Notes: generated from the letters alone by a model not told the origin. A stretch of DNA of 64,000 nucleotides from Sneathiella marina (GCF_023746535.1 NZ_CP098747.1:3895501-3959500), one strand, 5' to 3'; shown: positions 26,897 to 35,387, numbered from the stretch's first letter. Made by a program: numbers and translations.

Positions 26897-28417
26897 ATGC
26901 ATATTTATGAAAAGTCACCCATTGTGGGTGTCAACATTTCGCCGACTCCCTCAGCGACTGAATACCAATCTGAACTATCACTTAGGGCAGATATTCTACT
27001 GGCGGATTACTGTGCCAATAGTGAATCTGCGTTTTCGCTATTCAGGACCTATCATCCGACAGCCAATCGGGAAGGTTTTACACCCACATCATTAGACGCG
27101 CGACTAGTTGTGATGCGTCAAAACATGACAGGGCAGAAATTCTCATTTGAAAAGCTTAAAAAGGATGCCAAGAGCCTCCTTAAAGATGTGAAGAACGCTG
27201 ACCCGTTAGCAAAGAGCCGCATTCTATCCACCCATCCCAAAGTACGTGACGGCTCTCGCAAGTTCGAAGATATCACCCTAGTCGACTGTCAACATGTATT
27301 GGCCATAGAGTGTGGTTTTGACAGCTGGCCAAAACTCAAACGTCACTTGATCGCTTTGAAAGCTGCGTCTCGACTGGTGACATCCGGTAAGTCTATTGAC
27401 GGCCCGAAAGCTGTTCATATTCGCTGTGGCAGCGATATAGGACAAACCCTCAAAGACGCAGGTTTTAACGGTGATTTTCTAGAGGTCATCAATCCATTTG
27501 CTATGGGCCCGGTCTTACCATCCAGTCAAAAAGAACGTTCATATGAGCTTCGAAGCCAGTACATTGATCAAGTGCTCGGGCCTTATATTTCTTCAGAGAA
27601 GCGAGCGAACATCCGTAAGGACCTTATTAAAGAGGAACAAGAGGTCGACACTCTGCGGCATTCCTATCAGTCGGTCACATTATGGTTTGAGCATGATGCC
27701 TTTGACCAACTCTGTCTCGCCTATCTCCTTCATAAGATGGCAGACATTGGACCTGAGTTACCCTTTTCACTGGATCTTGTGCAAATTGACCACTTTCCCG
27801 GATTTAGAAAATTTATCGGGCTTGGTCAACTTATAGATCAACCTGAAAGTCTGGCGCTTCTTTACCAACAACGTTTGCCCGTCACTTTTGACATGATTAA
27901 TTTTGGAAAAGCAATTTGGGATGCTTACACAAGCAAAGATCCGACATCTCTTTGGCATCTTTCTCAACGTAAAAATGCTCCACTCCCACTTATGCAAAAG
28001 GCCATGCTGAGAATGTTATCAGAGCTGCCAGCTCTAAAAAACGGGCTCGGACTTACTGAACAATTAGCCCTCGAAATTATTGCAGAAGAGGGGAATATGG
28101 TTGCACGGCGTGTCTTTCTGTTTTCCTTAGCTGAAAAGGACCCCCAACCATACCATGGAGACGTCATGTTCTTTGCAACCCTAAAGGCGCTTTGGGAAGC
28201 AGAAACACCAGCGCTCAAAATTACGGGCAGAATAGAAGCCCCTCACGACCACGGAAAAGAGGTTCTCACCCTCACGCCTATGGGTGAGGCATTGCTCAAA
28301 GGTGAAAAAAATTGGCTAAAAGTCAATAATATTAAGCGTTGGGTTGGTGGCGTGGAAATCAATAGTGAAAAGTTACAAAACTGGTATTTTGACGGGAATA
28401 AGCCAGTATTTGTTTAA
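26897..28417 (+). CDS. DUF1835 domain protein
   Basis: The central region matches DUF1835: VHIRCGSDIGQTLKDAGFNG, then FLEVINPFAMGPV, TLWFEHDAFDQLCLA and IGLGQL. The N-terminal third (about residues 70-160) is a helical region with an AKSLLKDV segment and the motif CGFDSWPKLKRHL seen at the end of many helical-repeat proteins. The ATG at 26897 is used because AAGGAA (26885-26890) precedes it by six bases; the result is 506 residues. No catalytic function is established. The gene is AT-richer than the core genes and stands alone among repeats and gene fragments, consistent with acquisition. Confidence 0.8.
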   Translation: MHIYEKSPIVGVNISPTPSATEYQSELSLRADILLADYCANSESAFSLFRTYHPTANREGFTPTSLDARLVVMRQNMTGQKFSFEKLKKDAKSLLKDVKNADPLAKSRILSTHPKVRDGSRKFEDITLVDCQHVLAIECGFDSWPKLKRHLIALKAASRLVTSGKSIDGPKAVHIRCGSDIGQTLKDAGFNGDFLEVINPFAMGPVLPSSQKERSYELRSQYIDQVLGPYISSEKRANIRKDLIKEEQEVDTLRHSYQSVTLWFEHDAFDQLCLAYLLHKMADIGPELPFSLDLVQIDHFPGFRKFIGLGQLIDQPESLALLYQQRLPVTFDMINFGKAIWDAYTSKDPTSLWHLSQRKNAPLPLMQKAMLRMLSELPALKNGLGLTEQLALEIIAEEGNMVARRVFLFSLAEKDPQPYHGDVMFFATLKALWEAETPALKITGRIEAPHDHGKEVLTLTPMGEALLKGEKNWLKVNNIKRWVGGVEINSEKLQNWYFDGNKPVFV

Positions 28418-28546
28418 CTTATTTTTTGAAACGGGGAGTTCTGAGATAACCAATATGCGCCAAGAGTAAAAATAGTGTTTAGGGGAAGGGTTTTCCGCTT
28501 TTGGCACATCTCGGACCTTGGACTTACTGCAAATCAGCCGATCCCC

Positions 28547-28692
28547 CTACCCAAACAACCCCCCGTTTAAATACCGCAGGCCCGTATCGACAATCACCGT
28601 AACAACCTTCTTGCCCGGTCCCAGCTGCCGGGCGCGGTGGCGGGCGGCCTCAACGGCGTCCGCGTCTTTTACCGGCACAACCTCATCGATCA
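28547..28692 (-). pseudogene. Duplicate 3' fragment of the cysteine-synthase-like gene, with internal deletion
   Basis: This segment encodes a close copy of the C-terminal end of the protein at 30707-31618, including VPVKDADAVEAAR and VTVIVDTGLRYLNGGLFG. It lacks 66 bases (22 residues) that in the intact gene lie between two copies of the 11-base direct repeat GGCGGGCGGCC (30799-30809 and 30865-30875); the fragment keeps one copy. There is no catalytic lysine region and no proper start, so it cannot be a working enzyme. Confidence 0.88.
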
Positions 28693-28764
28693 TAAGTGCT
28701 TGAGATGCTTCGCCTCTGTCCGGAGAGCCAGCGTCTATCGAAGCTGTTTGCACGAACCTCAATC

Positions 28765-28794
28765 AATGTCCGCTTCTGACCCGAAGCAGGCATT
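28765..28794. repeat. Dispersed inverted-repeat element, degenerate copy
   Basis: This 30-base copy of the element at 26658-26687 keeps the left arm AATGTCCGCTT and the CTGACCC loop exactly, but its right arm has changes (GAAGCAGGCATT). It sits about 70 bases beyond the cysteine-synthase fragment. Confidence 0.65.
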
Positions 28795-28868
28795 CAGTCG
28801 GGTGTCAGGTGCAACGCCCGCCTTCGGCCAATACCCGAACGATGTATGTTACCTGTAACTAGCCTTGT

Positions 28869-29261
28869 CTAGACAGGTTTCTGTTGTCGGGACATCGCCA
28901 AACCAAGACCACCCACGATCGCGATAACCGGCCACAGGAACGGTGCCGGGGTGCTCCACAGGATATCGTTTCCAAACAACGCCTGACCAATACCTAGGCA
29001 TCCCATCAGTGCGGCAATCGAGGTTGCAATAGCACCCAGTATTGCCTCCCCTGGTTTTAGTGCAGCCCTGACAAACATGAACCCCATGGCTGCCATCGTG
29101 ATCGACCCGACATGCCAGGAGAATCGATGCATCCAAATGATAGAGTCAGCCAGATTTGTCTCCGACAGGGGAGGCAGGAAAAACGGGGCGCCAAGCAACT
29201 CGTGTAGCCCGATGGCACTAAATGAAACGATTCCGGCAACCCAGTAAGCAGTTTTTCCCAT
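28869..29261 (-). CDS. Small integral membrane protein, function unknown
   Basis: The 130-residue product has four predicted membrane segments, roughly residues 5-25, 45-70, 75-95 and 105-125, and ends in SRQQKPV. No family is recognised with confidence. The ATG at 29261 is chosen because AAGGAG (29271-29276) precedes it; the frame extends upstream to 29333 without support. The gene is transcribed divergently from a LysR regulator, which is the likely controller of its expression. Confidence 0.65.
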   Translation of the reverse strand: MGKTAYWVAGIVSFSAIGLHELLGAPFFLPPLSETNLADSIIWMHRFSWHVGSITMAAMGFMFVRAALKPGEAILGAIATSIAALMGCLGIGQALFGNDILWSTPAPFLWPVIAIVGGLGLAMSRQQKPV

Positions 29262-29466
29262 AACGGATGTCTCCTTAACCTCTTTTTTTGTTCGGTACTT
29301 CGACCACGGCGGAATCCACAACCAGAACAGCAAGGTATTTTCTTCCTTCGGCTTTGCTGTTGTTTGGTTCCTTTCAACCCGTGTTGATGGGAACTGTATA
29401 TCCAGTCATAATTGAATTGATAATTCCCCAAATCTGACTATTGTCATCCATTTATGGATCGATAGG

Positions 29467-30354
29467 ATGATCAAAGAGCTTGACTGGAATTTGCTGCAAT
29501 CGTTCATTGCCGTAAGTGAGCATGGTTCGTTTTCGGCTGCTGCACGAGCGACCAAAGGGAGCCAAGCCACATATAGTCGCCACATTGCGACACTAGAAGC
29601 ACAGCTAGACAGCCATTTGTTTGATCGCGCTAACGGCGCTGCAGAACTAACGCAGCGCGGCATGGAAGTACTGCAGCATGCACTGGAAATGGCAGATGCT
29701 GCGGGCCGACTGTCCCTGGATATTGAAGGTCGTGAGAGCAGTCTCTCTGGCACCGTGCGCGTTACTGCTATCACTACCGTATCGACTTACATACTACCAT
29801 CGATACTGGCCGAGCTGAGACTTAAAGAACCTGGTATTGATATTGAACTAGTGGCCTCGAACAAAACCGATAATCTATTGAGGAGAGAGGCCGACATAGC
29901 GATAAGGATGTACCGGCCCACCCAGGCTGATCTGTTTGCGCGCAAGGTGGGGGAAACCAGTTTCGATCTTTTTGCAGCCAATTCATACTTGGAAAGGAAC
30001 CCTGCTCCCAGGACAGCAGATGAGATCCTGAATCACGAATTTGTAGGATTTGATAAGAGCGACACGATAATCAACGCTCTTAAGAGATTTGGACTCAATG
30101 TGAGCCGTGAATTTTTCTCATGCCGGTGTGACGATCCGATTGTGTACTGGAATATGATCGTTGCTGGCTATGGTATCGGCTTCAATCAGGTAGAAGTCGG
30201 TGAAAGCGAACCAAAGGTCTCTCGGCTTGACGTGTCTGTCAAACCCAATCCGGTACCAATGTGGCTTGCTGCTCATTCAGAACTAAAAACAAATCCCCGT
30301 GTCAGAAGGGTCTTTGATTTTCTTGCAATGAAACTGTCTGAGATAGGCCATTAA
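29467..30354 (+). CDS. LysR-family transcriptional regulator
   Basis: The 295-residue product has the LysR winged helix at the N-terminus (FIAVSEHGSFSAAARATKGSQ, then HIATLEAQLDSHLFDR) and a periplasmic-binding-protein-like effector domain from about residue 90. It is divergent from the small membrane protein at 28869-29261 across a 205-base AT-rich spacer, the usual geometry for a LysR protein and its target. Ligand unknown. Confidence 0.88.
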   Translation: MIKELDWNLLQSFIAVSEHGSFSAAARATKGSQATYSRHIATLEAQLDSHLFDRANGAAELTQRGMEVLQHALEMADAAGRLSLDIEGRESSLSGTVRVTAITTVSTYILPSILAELRLKEPGIDIELVASNKTDNLLRREADIAIRMYRPTQADLFARKVGETSFDLFAANSYLERNPAPRTADEILNHEFVGFDKSDTIINALKRFGLNVSREFFSCRCDDPIVYWNMIVAGYGIGFNQVEVGESEPKVSRLDVSVKPNPVPMWLAAHSELKTNPRVRRVFDFLAMKLSEIGH

Positions 30355-30515
30355 ATTCCGTTCCAAGTTGCGATGAGTTCATTGAAGAGAAAGACTAAGA
30401 GCAAGCACAAAAAGCTGCCCGGTAGAGTGCACAACGATGGCCCTGTAACAACTGAAAGCTATAGGCCTCAGCTTACTATCTCCTCTAGGGTTAAAGCACT
30501 AAGTTCAAAGCTTGA

Positions 30516-30579
30516 TCCTGTAACCCAAAAACACGAAATCCAACCCGGATGGGATGGCTTCGATGTTTGGGTTACAGGA
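30516..30579. repeat. 14-bp inverted repeat of the tRNA-remnant 3' end
   Basis: TCCTGTAACCCAAA (30516-30529) and its exact reverse complement (30566-30579) flank a 36-base spacer. The right copy is the acceptor end of the tRNA remnant, so the left copy is an inverted duplication of that end. Confidence 0.75.
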
Positions 30580-30619
30580 GCAGGATTTGAACCTGCGACC
30601 TTCAGGTAATGAGCCTGAA
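30568..30619 (-). pseudogene. 3' half of an initiator-type tRNA-Met(CAT)
   Basis: Read on the minus strand, the segment has an anticodon stem TCAGG/CCTGA around the loop CTCATTA (anticodon CAT), the variable segment AGGTC, and a T-arm GCAGG-TTCAAAT-CCTGC followed by TCCTGTAA and a CCCA. This is very close to the 3' half of bacterial initiator tRNA. No 5' acceptor or D-arm can be found, and loop position 37 is T rather than a purine, so it is a remnant and not a working tRNA. Confidence 0.75.
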
Positions 30620-30651
30620 ACGTCTACATGACTGCTATTAGCCCTTAGTCA

Positions 30652-30680
30652 GAGTGTCTGCTTTTGGCACAAAGCGAACA
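30652..30680. repeat. Dispersed inverted-repeat element, degenerate copy
   Basis: The sequence around GTCTGCTTTTGGCACAAAGCGAACA is a diverged copy of the element at 26658-26687. A half-copy with the same CTTTTGGCACA variant precedes the cysteine-synthase fragment near 28497, so the repeat may have been carried in the same duplication. Confidence 0.55.
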
Positions 30681-30706
30681 ATAAACCGACCCACAAGCCC
30701 CAATCC

Positions 30707-31618
30707 CTACCCGAACAACCCCCCGTTCAAATACCGTAATCCCGTATCGACAATGACCGTGACGATGTTTTTGCCCGGTCCCAGTTGTCTGGCGCGGTGG
30801 CGGGCGGCCCAGACGTTGGCGCCGGAGGTGATGCCGCCGATGATCCCCTCGTGGCGGGCGAGCAGGCGGGCGGCCTCGACGGCGTCCGCGTCTTTTACCG
30901 GCACAATGTCATCGATCAGGTCGCGGCGCAGGATGGTGGGGATGAAGGACAGGCCGATCCCTTCCAGCTGATGGGTGCCGCCCGTATCGCCGCCCGAGAT
31001 ATTGCGCACATGATAGGGCTCCACCCCGACGATCCGCGTTTGCGGGTTCTGTGTTTTCAGGATTTCCGCATTGCCGGAGATACAGCCGCCGCCGCCGACG
31101 GCCATGACAAATTCATCCACGGGTCCGTCCATGGCGCTCAGGATCTCCCGCGCCATGGGATGATAGCCCCGCTTGTTATCGGGGTTATTGACCTGATCGG
31201 GCCAGAAAGTATCCGCATCCCCGGTCAGGTCCTTAGCGCGGGCAATCATCCGGTCAATGACCTCCGCGGTCAGGATACCGTCTTTGGCCGGGATGATTTC
31301 AACCTCGGCGCCGAAGGCCCGCATGGTCTGCAGTTTTTCGTCAGAAAATCCGTTGGACGAGACGAAATGCGCCTTGTAGCCGCGGGTTGCGCAGACCATG
31401 GCCAGCGAACTGCCCGTACTGCCGCCGGTATATTCCACAACACGGCCGCCGGGCTTTAGCAGGCCCCGCCGCTCCGCCCCGTCGATCATGGACAGAGCCA
31501 TGCGGTCCTTCATGCTGCCGGTCGGGTTTGCCCCCTCCCATTTCACATAGATATCGGCGCTGCCCGGTTCGGTCAGGCTGTTCAGCTTGTATAGGGGGGT
31601 GTTTCCAATCAGGGTCAT
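30707..31618 (-). CDS. PLP-dependent cysteine synthase family protein
   Basis: The 303-residue product is a fold-type II PLP enzyme of the cysteine/cystathionine synthase group. The PLP lysine lies in PTGSMKDRM near residue 37, the substrate loop is EYTGGSTGSSLA, and the phosphate-binding glycine loop is VGGGGCISG. A shorter, damaged copy of its 3' end lies 2.1 kb to the left. It is divergent from an HxlR regulator whose putative operators fill the intergenic region, so HxlR probably controls it. The thiol acceptor is unknown. Confidence 0.87.
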   Translation of the reverse strand: MTLIGNTPLYKLNSLTEPGSADIYVKWEGANPTGSMKDRMALSMIDGAERRGLLKPGGRVVEYTGGSTGSSLAMVCATRGYKAHFVSSNGFSDEKLQTMRAFGAEVEIIPAKDGILTAEVIDRMIARAKDLTGDADTFWPDQVNNPDNKRGYHPMAREILSAMDGPVDEFVMAVGGGGCISGNAEILKTQNPQTRIVGVEPYHVRNISGGDTGGTHQLEGIGLSFIPTILRRDLIDDIVPVKDADAVEAARLLARHEGIIGGITSGANVWAARHRARQLGPGKNIVTVIVDTGLRYLNGGLFG

Positions 31619-31657
31619 CAGCGGGATCTTTCTGGTGCGAAAAGATTAAAAGGCATT

Positions 31658-31732
31658 AGTGACTTTAATAATGAAAGTGACATTAATACTGAAAGCGAAG
31701 AAGGGAATCAAGCTTCCATTTTTAAAGTCACT
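31658..31732. promoter_or_regulatory. Three AGTGACWTTAA elements, probable HxlR operators
   Basis: AGTGACTTTAA occurs at 31658-31668, a variant AGTGACATTAA at 31676-31686 (18 bases on, same orientation), and the exact reverse complement TTAAAGTCACT at 31722-31732. All lie in the 151-base gap between the divergent cysteine-synthase and hxlR genes. Inverted sites of this AAGTNAC type are known for HxlR-family regulators. Confidence 0.65.
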
Positions 31733-31769
31733 CCCTTATGATGAGAGGGATCCCAGTTGGAGTGACAAG

Positions 31770-32150
31770 ATGACACAACCTTCCCATGACTTTCGTTCCC
31801 GCTGCTCCATTGCCCGGACCCTGGAGATTGTCGGCGATAAATGGACCCTGTTGGTTGTTCGCGACCTGATGTGGCATGGCAAGCACAGCTTTCAGGAGCT
31901 GCAAAACAGCGAGGAGCGGATGCCGAGCAATTTACTGTCGCAACGGCTGAAACGACTGATGAAGTGGGATCTGGTTCGGCGGGAGGCCTATCAGGACCGC
32001 CCGACCCGGTATAAATACTACCTGACCGATCGCGGAAAGACCCTTGAACCTGTGCTGCGGCAGATCATGGACTGGGGCCATGGCAATCTGGACGGCGGGT
32101 TTTTTGATCCCGCCTTGAACCGGCCGGATCCGGGGCCCGAGGCGGGCTAG
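31770..32150 (+). CDS. HxlR-family transcriptional regulator
   Basis: The 126-residue product is a winged-helix HxlR protein: RCSIARTLEIVGDKWTLLVV at the N-terminus with the usual Cys near position 12, FQELQNSEERMPSNLLSQRL as helix-turn-helix and YLTDRGKTLEPVL. These regulators often sense reactive electrophiles or oxidants through the N-terminal cysteine. The ATG at 31770 is supported by GGAG (31759-31762) seven bases upstream; the frame extends back to 31659, but that part overlaps the operator elements. Confidence 0.9.
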   Translation: MTQPSHDFRSRCSIARTLEIVGDKWTLLVVRDLMWHGKHSFQELQNSEERMPSNLLSQRLKRLMKWDLVRREAYQDRPTRYKYYLTDRGKTLEPVLRQIMDWGHGNLDGGFFDPALNRPDPGPEAG

Positions 32151-32198
32151 GCGCGCCCGGATCTGATATATATAACAGAAAGGGCGGAAAACGGTAGG

Positions 32199-32696
32199 TT
32201 AGCGGACCTTTTCGTTTTCCAGAACCCCGTAAAACTGATTGGCCGGCAGCCAGCCGGTCAGGCCGGCGATTTCCAGCGCGCACCAGCGGCCATCGCATTC
32301 GCGCAATTTGCCGAGAACACCGGGCTCGGCCAGCAGGACAACCACGCTGCTCTCGTCTGGATCCTCGAAGACGGCCCGTGATTCTTCGGTAATGATCAGG
32401 GTCCGGCGGCTGCTGAGCAATCCTTTATGGACCCAGCCCGTTGCCCCGTCCACATCCCGGATGCGGCGCCAGAGCTCATATTCGGCGATCACCTCGACCG
32501 GCCATCCCCGGCGGACAAACACCCAGGAGATGGGATAGCGGGTTCCGGGCCCGGTGCGGACATTGACCTTGTTGGACGATAGCGAGACGAAACGCGGCAG
32601 CGGCAGGCCGGTTTCCGTGCCCGTCGAACCGGCATGGGCGGTCGCCGTCAAAAAACAAAAGCTGATGAGAGTAAGCAAAAGGGCGCAGGACTTCAC
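32199..32696 (-). CDS. Secreted SH3 domain protein
   Basis: The 165-residue product starts with a signal peptide (residues 1-22, cleavage near AHA) and has two bacterial SH3-like repeats: KVNVRTGPGTRYPISWVF with WRRIRDVDGATGWVH, and a second one ending LTGWLPANQFYGV. Such proteins are periplasmic and are thought to bind cell-wall material. The start codon is GTG. The gene is divergent from the 2-hydroxyacid dehydrogenase gene. Confidence 0.85.
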   Translation of the reverse strand: MKSCALLLTLISFCFLTATAHAGSTGTETGLPLPRFVSLSSNKVNVRTGPGTRYPISWVFVRRGWPVEVIAEYELWRRIRDVDGATGWVHKGLLSSRRTLIITEESRAVFEDPDESSVVVLLAEPGVLGKLRECDGRWCALEIAGLTGWLPANQFYGVLENEKVR

Positions 32697-32882
32697 GGGG
32701 AAAACACCTTCGAATGAGAACGAAATCGACTATGGTTATGCCGCGTCTGGTGCCATTGGGTCAAGAACTCAAAAAAGCAGGTCATCTTCCTTAAGGTCAC
32801 AATTGTATCCGTCACCGTGATCTGCTAGAAAAAGCCTAGCTGTCCAATTTTATTAACGGACCAGGAACGAAAGAGTCACCGG

Positions 32883-33869
32883 ATGTCGCAAAAAAAACCG
32901 CTTGTTGTTGTCACGAGAAAACTTCCCGATGCCATTGAGACGCGCATGATGGAGCTTTTCGATACAAGGCTGAACCATGACGATGCCCCGATGACCCAGG
33001 CCGAACTGATCGAGGCGGTCAAGGAAGCGGATGTGCTGGTGCCGACGGTGACCGATAAAATCGATCTCGGGATCATCAGCCAGTGTAACCCGGACCTGAA
33101 ACTCATCGCCAGTTTCGGCACCGGTGTCGATCATATCGATCTGGCAACCGCCCGCCAGCGCGGCATTACCGTGACCAATACACCCGGTGTCCTGACGGAA
33201 GATACCGCCGATATGACCATGGCCCTCATCATGGCCGTGCCGCGGCGCCTGACCGAAGGGGAGCGCCGCATGCGCGCCGGGGAATGGAAAGGCTGGTCGC
33301 CAACCAGCATGCTCGGCCACCGGATCTGGGGGAAACGCCTGGGTATTGTCGGCATGGGCCGCATCGGGCAAGCCGTGGCCCGGCGGGCGAAAGCCTTTGG
33401 CCTGTCCATCCATTATCATAACCGCAACCGGCTGCCGGACTTTATTGAAGACGAGCTGGAAGCCACATATTGGGAAAGCCTCGATCAGATGCTGGCCCGT
33501 ATGGATATTGTTTCCATCAACTGCCCGCATACGCCGGCAACCTTCCATTTGCTCAATTCCCGCCGCCTGGCGCTGTTGCAGCCGACCTGCTATATCGTCA
33601 ATACCTCCCGCGGTGAAGTGGTCGATGAAAATGCCCTGACCCGGATGCTGCGGGCCGGGAATATTGCCGGTGCCGGTCTCGACGTGTTCGAACATGAACC
33701 CGCCGTCAACCCGCGCCTGCTCGAACTTGATAACGTCATCCTGCTCCCGCATATGGGATCCGCCACCATCGAGGGCCGGATTGATATGGGCGAAAAGGTA
33801 CTGATCAATATCAAGACATTTATCGATGGCCATACACCCCCGGACCGGGTCATCCAGGCGATGCTATAG
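32883..33869 (+). CDS. D-isomer-specific 2-hydroxyacid dehydrogenase (glyoxylate/hydroxypyruvate reductase type)
   Basis: This NAD(P)-dependent enzyme probably reduces glyoxylate or hydroxypyruvate. The 328-residue product has the nucleotide-binding fold GIVGMGRIGQAVARRAKAFG and the catalytic residues in order: Arg in NTSRGEVVDE, Glu in DVFEHEP and His in LPHMGSAT. The motif FGTGVDHIDL belongs to the glyoxylate-reductase branch. It is followed by a perfect palindrome likely to end transcription from both sides. Confidence 0.88.
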   Translation: MSQKKPLVVVTRKLPDAIETRMMELFDTRLNHDDAPMTQAELIEAVKEADVLVPTVTDKIDLGIISQCNPDLKLIASFGTGVDHIDLATARQRGITVTNTPGVLTEDTADMTMALIMAVPRRLTEGERRMRAGEWKGWSPTSMLGHRIWGKRLGIVGMGRIGQAVARRAKAFGLSIHYHNRNRLPDFIEDELEATYWESLDQMLARMDIVSINCPHTPATFHLLNSRRLALLQPTCYIVNTSRGEVVDENALTRMLRAGNIAGAGLDVFEHEPAVNPRLLELDNVILLPHMGSATIEGRIDMGEKVLINIKTFIDGHTPPDRVIQAML

Positions 33870-33904
33870 CGACTGTCGAGGCGCGCCGGATACATGAAAA
33901 ATTT

Positions 33905-33928
33905 TAATGGGTTCGATCGAACCCATTA
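33905..33928. terminator. 24-bp perfect palindrome, bidirectional terminator candidate
   Basis: TAATGGGTTCGA and its exact complement abut (33905-33928) between the convergent dehydrogenase and bluB genes. Read from bluB the stem is followed by AAAATTTTT, giving a T-tract; from the other side it is followed by a T-poorer AGTCCTATT. The central TCGATCGA must form the loop. Confidence 0.7.
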
Positions 33929-33931
33929 GTC

Positions 33932-34645
<714 letters not shown>

Positions 34646-34713
34646 TCAACGCCCCGTATTGATGTTCATCCTCCCGATACCCTATCGTCAGACCCGGCGA
34701 TTGGCCAAAGAAA

Positions 34714-34740
34714 AACGGCGGCCTGATTAAAGCCGCCGTT
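34714..34740 (-). terminator. Intrinsic terminator after the VPLPA-CTERM gene
   Basis: On the minus strand, a perfect 9-bp stem AACGGCGGC/GCCGCCGTT with a 9-base loop is followed by a run of T residues, 30 bases after the gene's stop codon. Confidence 0.9.
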
Positions 34741-34769
34741 CAAGACTGAAAATTTTCTAACTTATCTGC

Positions 34770-35387
34770 TTATGCAGTCGCTGCGGCCTTGCGGCGGCGG
34801 CGCCATCCCATAAAGCCAAGGGCGGCAAGTCCAGCGCCATACAGGGGCAGGGCAGCCGGCAGTGGCACGGTGGAAAGCCCGACATTTGCATATTCAAAGG
34901 CATTGCTACCGGAGATAAAGCGCACTTCGTCAAACAGCATATCCAGTGAGATCGTGGCGTTGATCCATTCAACCCGCTTCGGCGCCCCATCAAGCTGGGA
35001 ATCCGATCCTTCAAGGATACCGAGCCATTCCCCGTCATTCCAGAATTCGATCATATTGTAATCGTCAACAGAACCCCACATAAAGCTGAATTCATTAATC
35101 GCTTCTTTCAACTCATATGTGGCTGAGGCATCGCCGGACACCGAGGTGTAAGTCCCCGTATCTTCCATACCGGGAATTGTATCCCAAGGAGATCTGCGCA
35201 GGCCGCCAATCGAACCCGTGACACCTTGATATACATTACCCGTGAAATCATTTGCCTGAGGAACAAAAGTATCCTCTGCCGGAACATCCGTATTCCATTC
35301 AACTGTGATTGTTGCAGATTGCGCCGTAGCGGCGAATAAAAAGGAAACTGCAACTGCGCCGACAACGGCGTTCAATAAAGTTTTCAT
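34770..35387 (-). CDS. VPLPA-CTERM sorting-domain protein, secreted
   Basis: The 205-residue product has an N-terminal signal peptide (about residues 1-25, ending TAQSA) and a C-terminal tripartite tail: VPLPAALPLYGAG, a hydrophobic helix and an Arg cluster (WRRRRK). That tail is the VPLPA-CTERM signal, a relative of PEP-CTERM, used for exosortase-type processing at the cell surface. The middle is rich in Asp, Trp and Tyr with no recognised domain. The ATG at 35387 is supported by GAGGA eight bases upstream; an in-frame TTG at 35411 is less likely. No exosortase gene is in this window. Confidence 0.85.
   Translation of the reverse strand: MKTLLNAVVGAVAVSFLFAATAQSATITVEWNTDVPAEDTFVPQANDFTGNVYQGVTGSIGGLRRSPWDTIPGMEDTGTYTSVSGDASATYELKEAINEFSFMWGSVDDYNMIEFWNDGEWLGILEGSDSQLDGAPKRVEWINATISLDMLFDEVRFISGSNAFEYANVGLSTVPLPAALPLYGAGLAALGFMGWRRRRKAAATA

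Larger units (their letters stand above)
28418..28868. other. Gene-poor region with gene fragment and repeat copies
   Basis: This 451-base stretch holds a decayed duplicate of the cysteine-synthase 3' end (28547-28692, with visible similarity from 28541) and a degenerate copy of the dispersed inverted repeat (28765-28794). A half copy of that repeat lies near 28497. Nothing else is recognisable. Confidence 0.6.
30355..30706. other. Gene-poor region with tRNA remnant and repeats
   Basis: This 352-base stretch contains a minus-strand 3' half of an initiator-type tRNA (30568-30619), a 14-bp inverted duplication of its acceptor end (30516-30529), and a degenerate copy of the dispersed inverted repeat (30652-30680). 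A plus-strand open frame across it is not credible because it runs through the tRNA remnant. Confidence 0.6.

Noticed and set aside
30373-30609. Plus-strand open frame of 78 codons ending in GAGFEPATFR
   Set aside because: The end of this frame is the antisense reading of the initiator-tRNA remnant; such peptides are a common artefact of translating tRNA complements.
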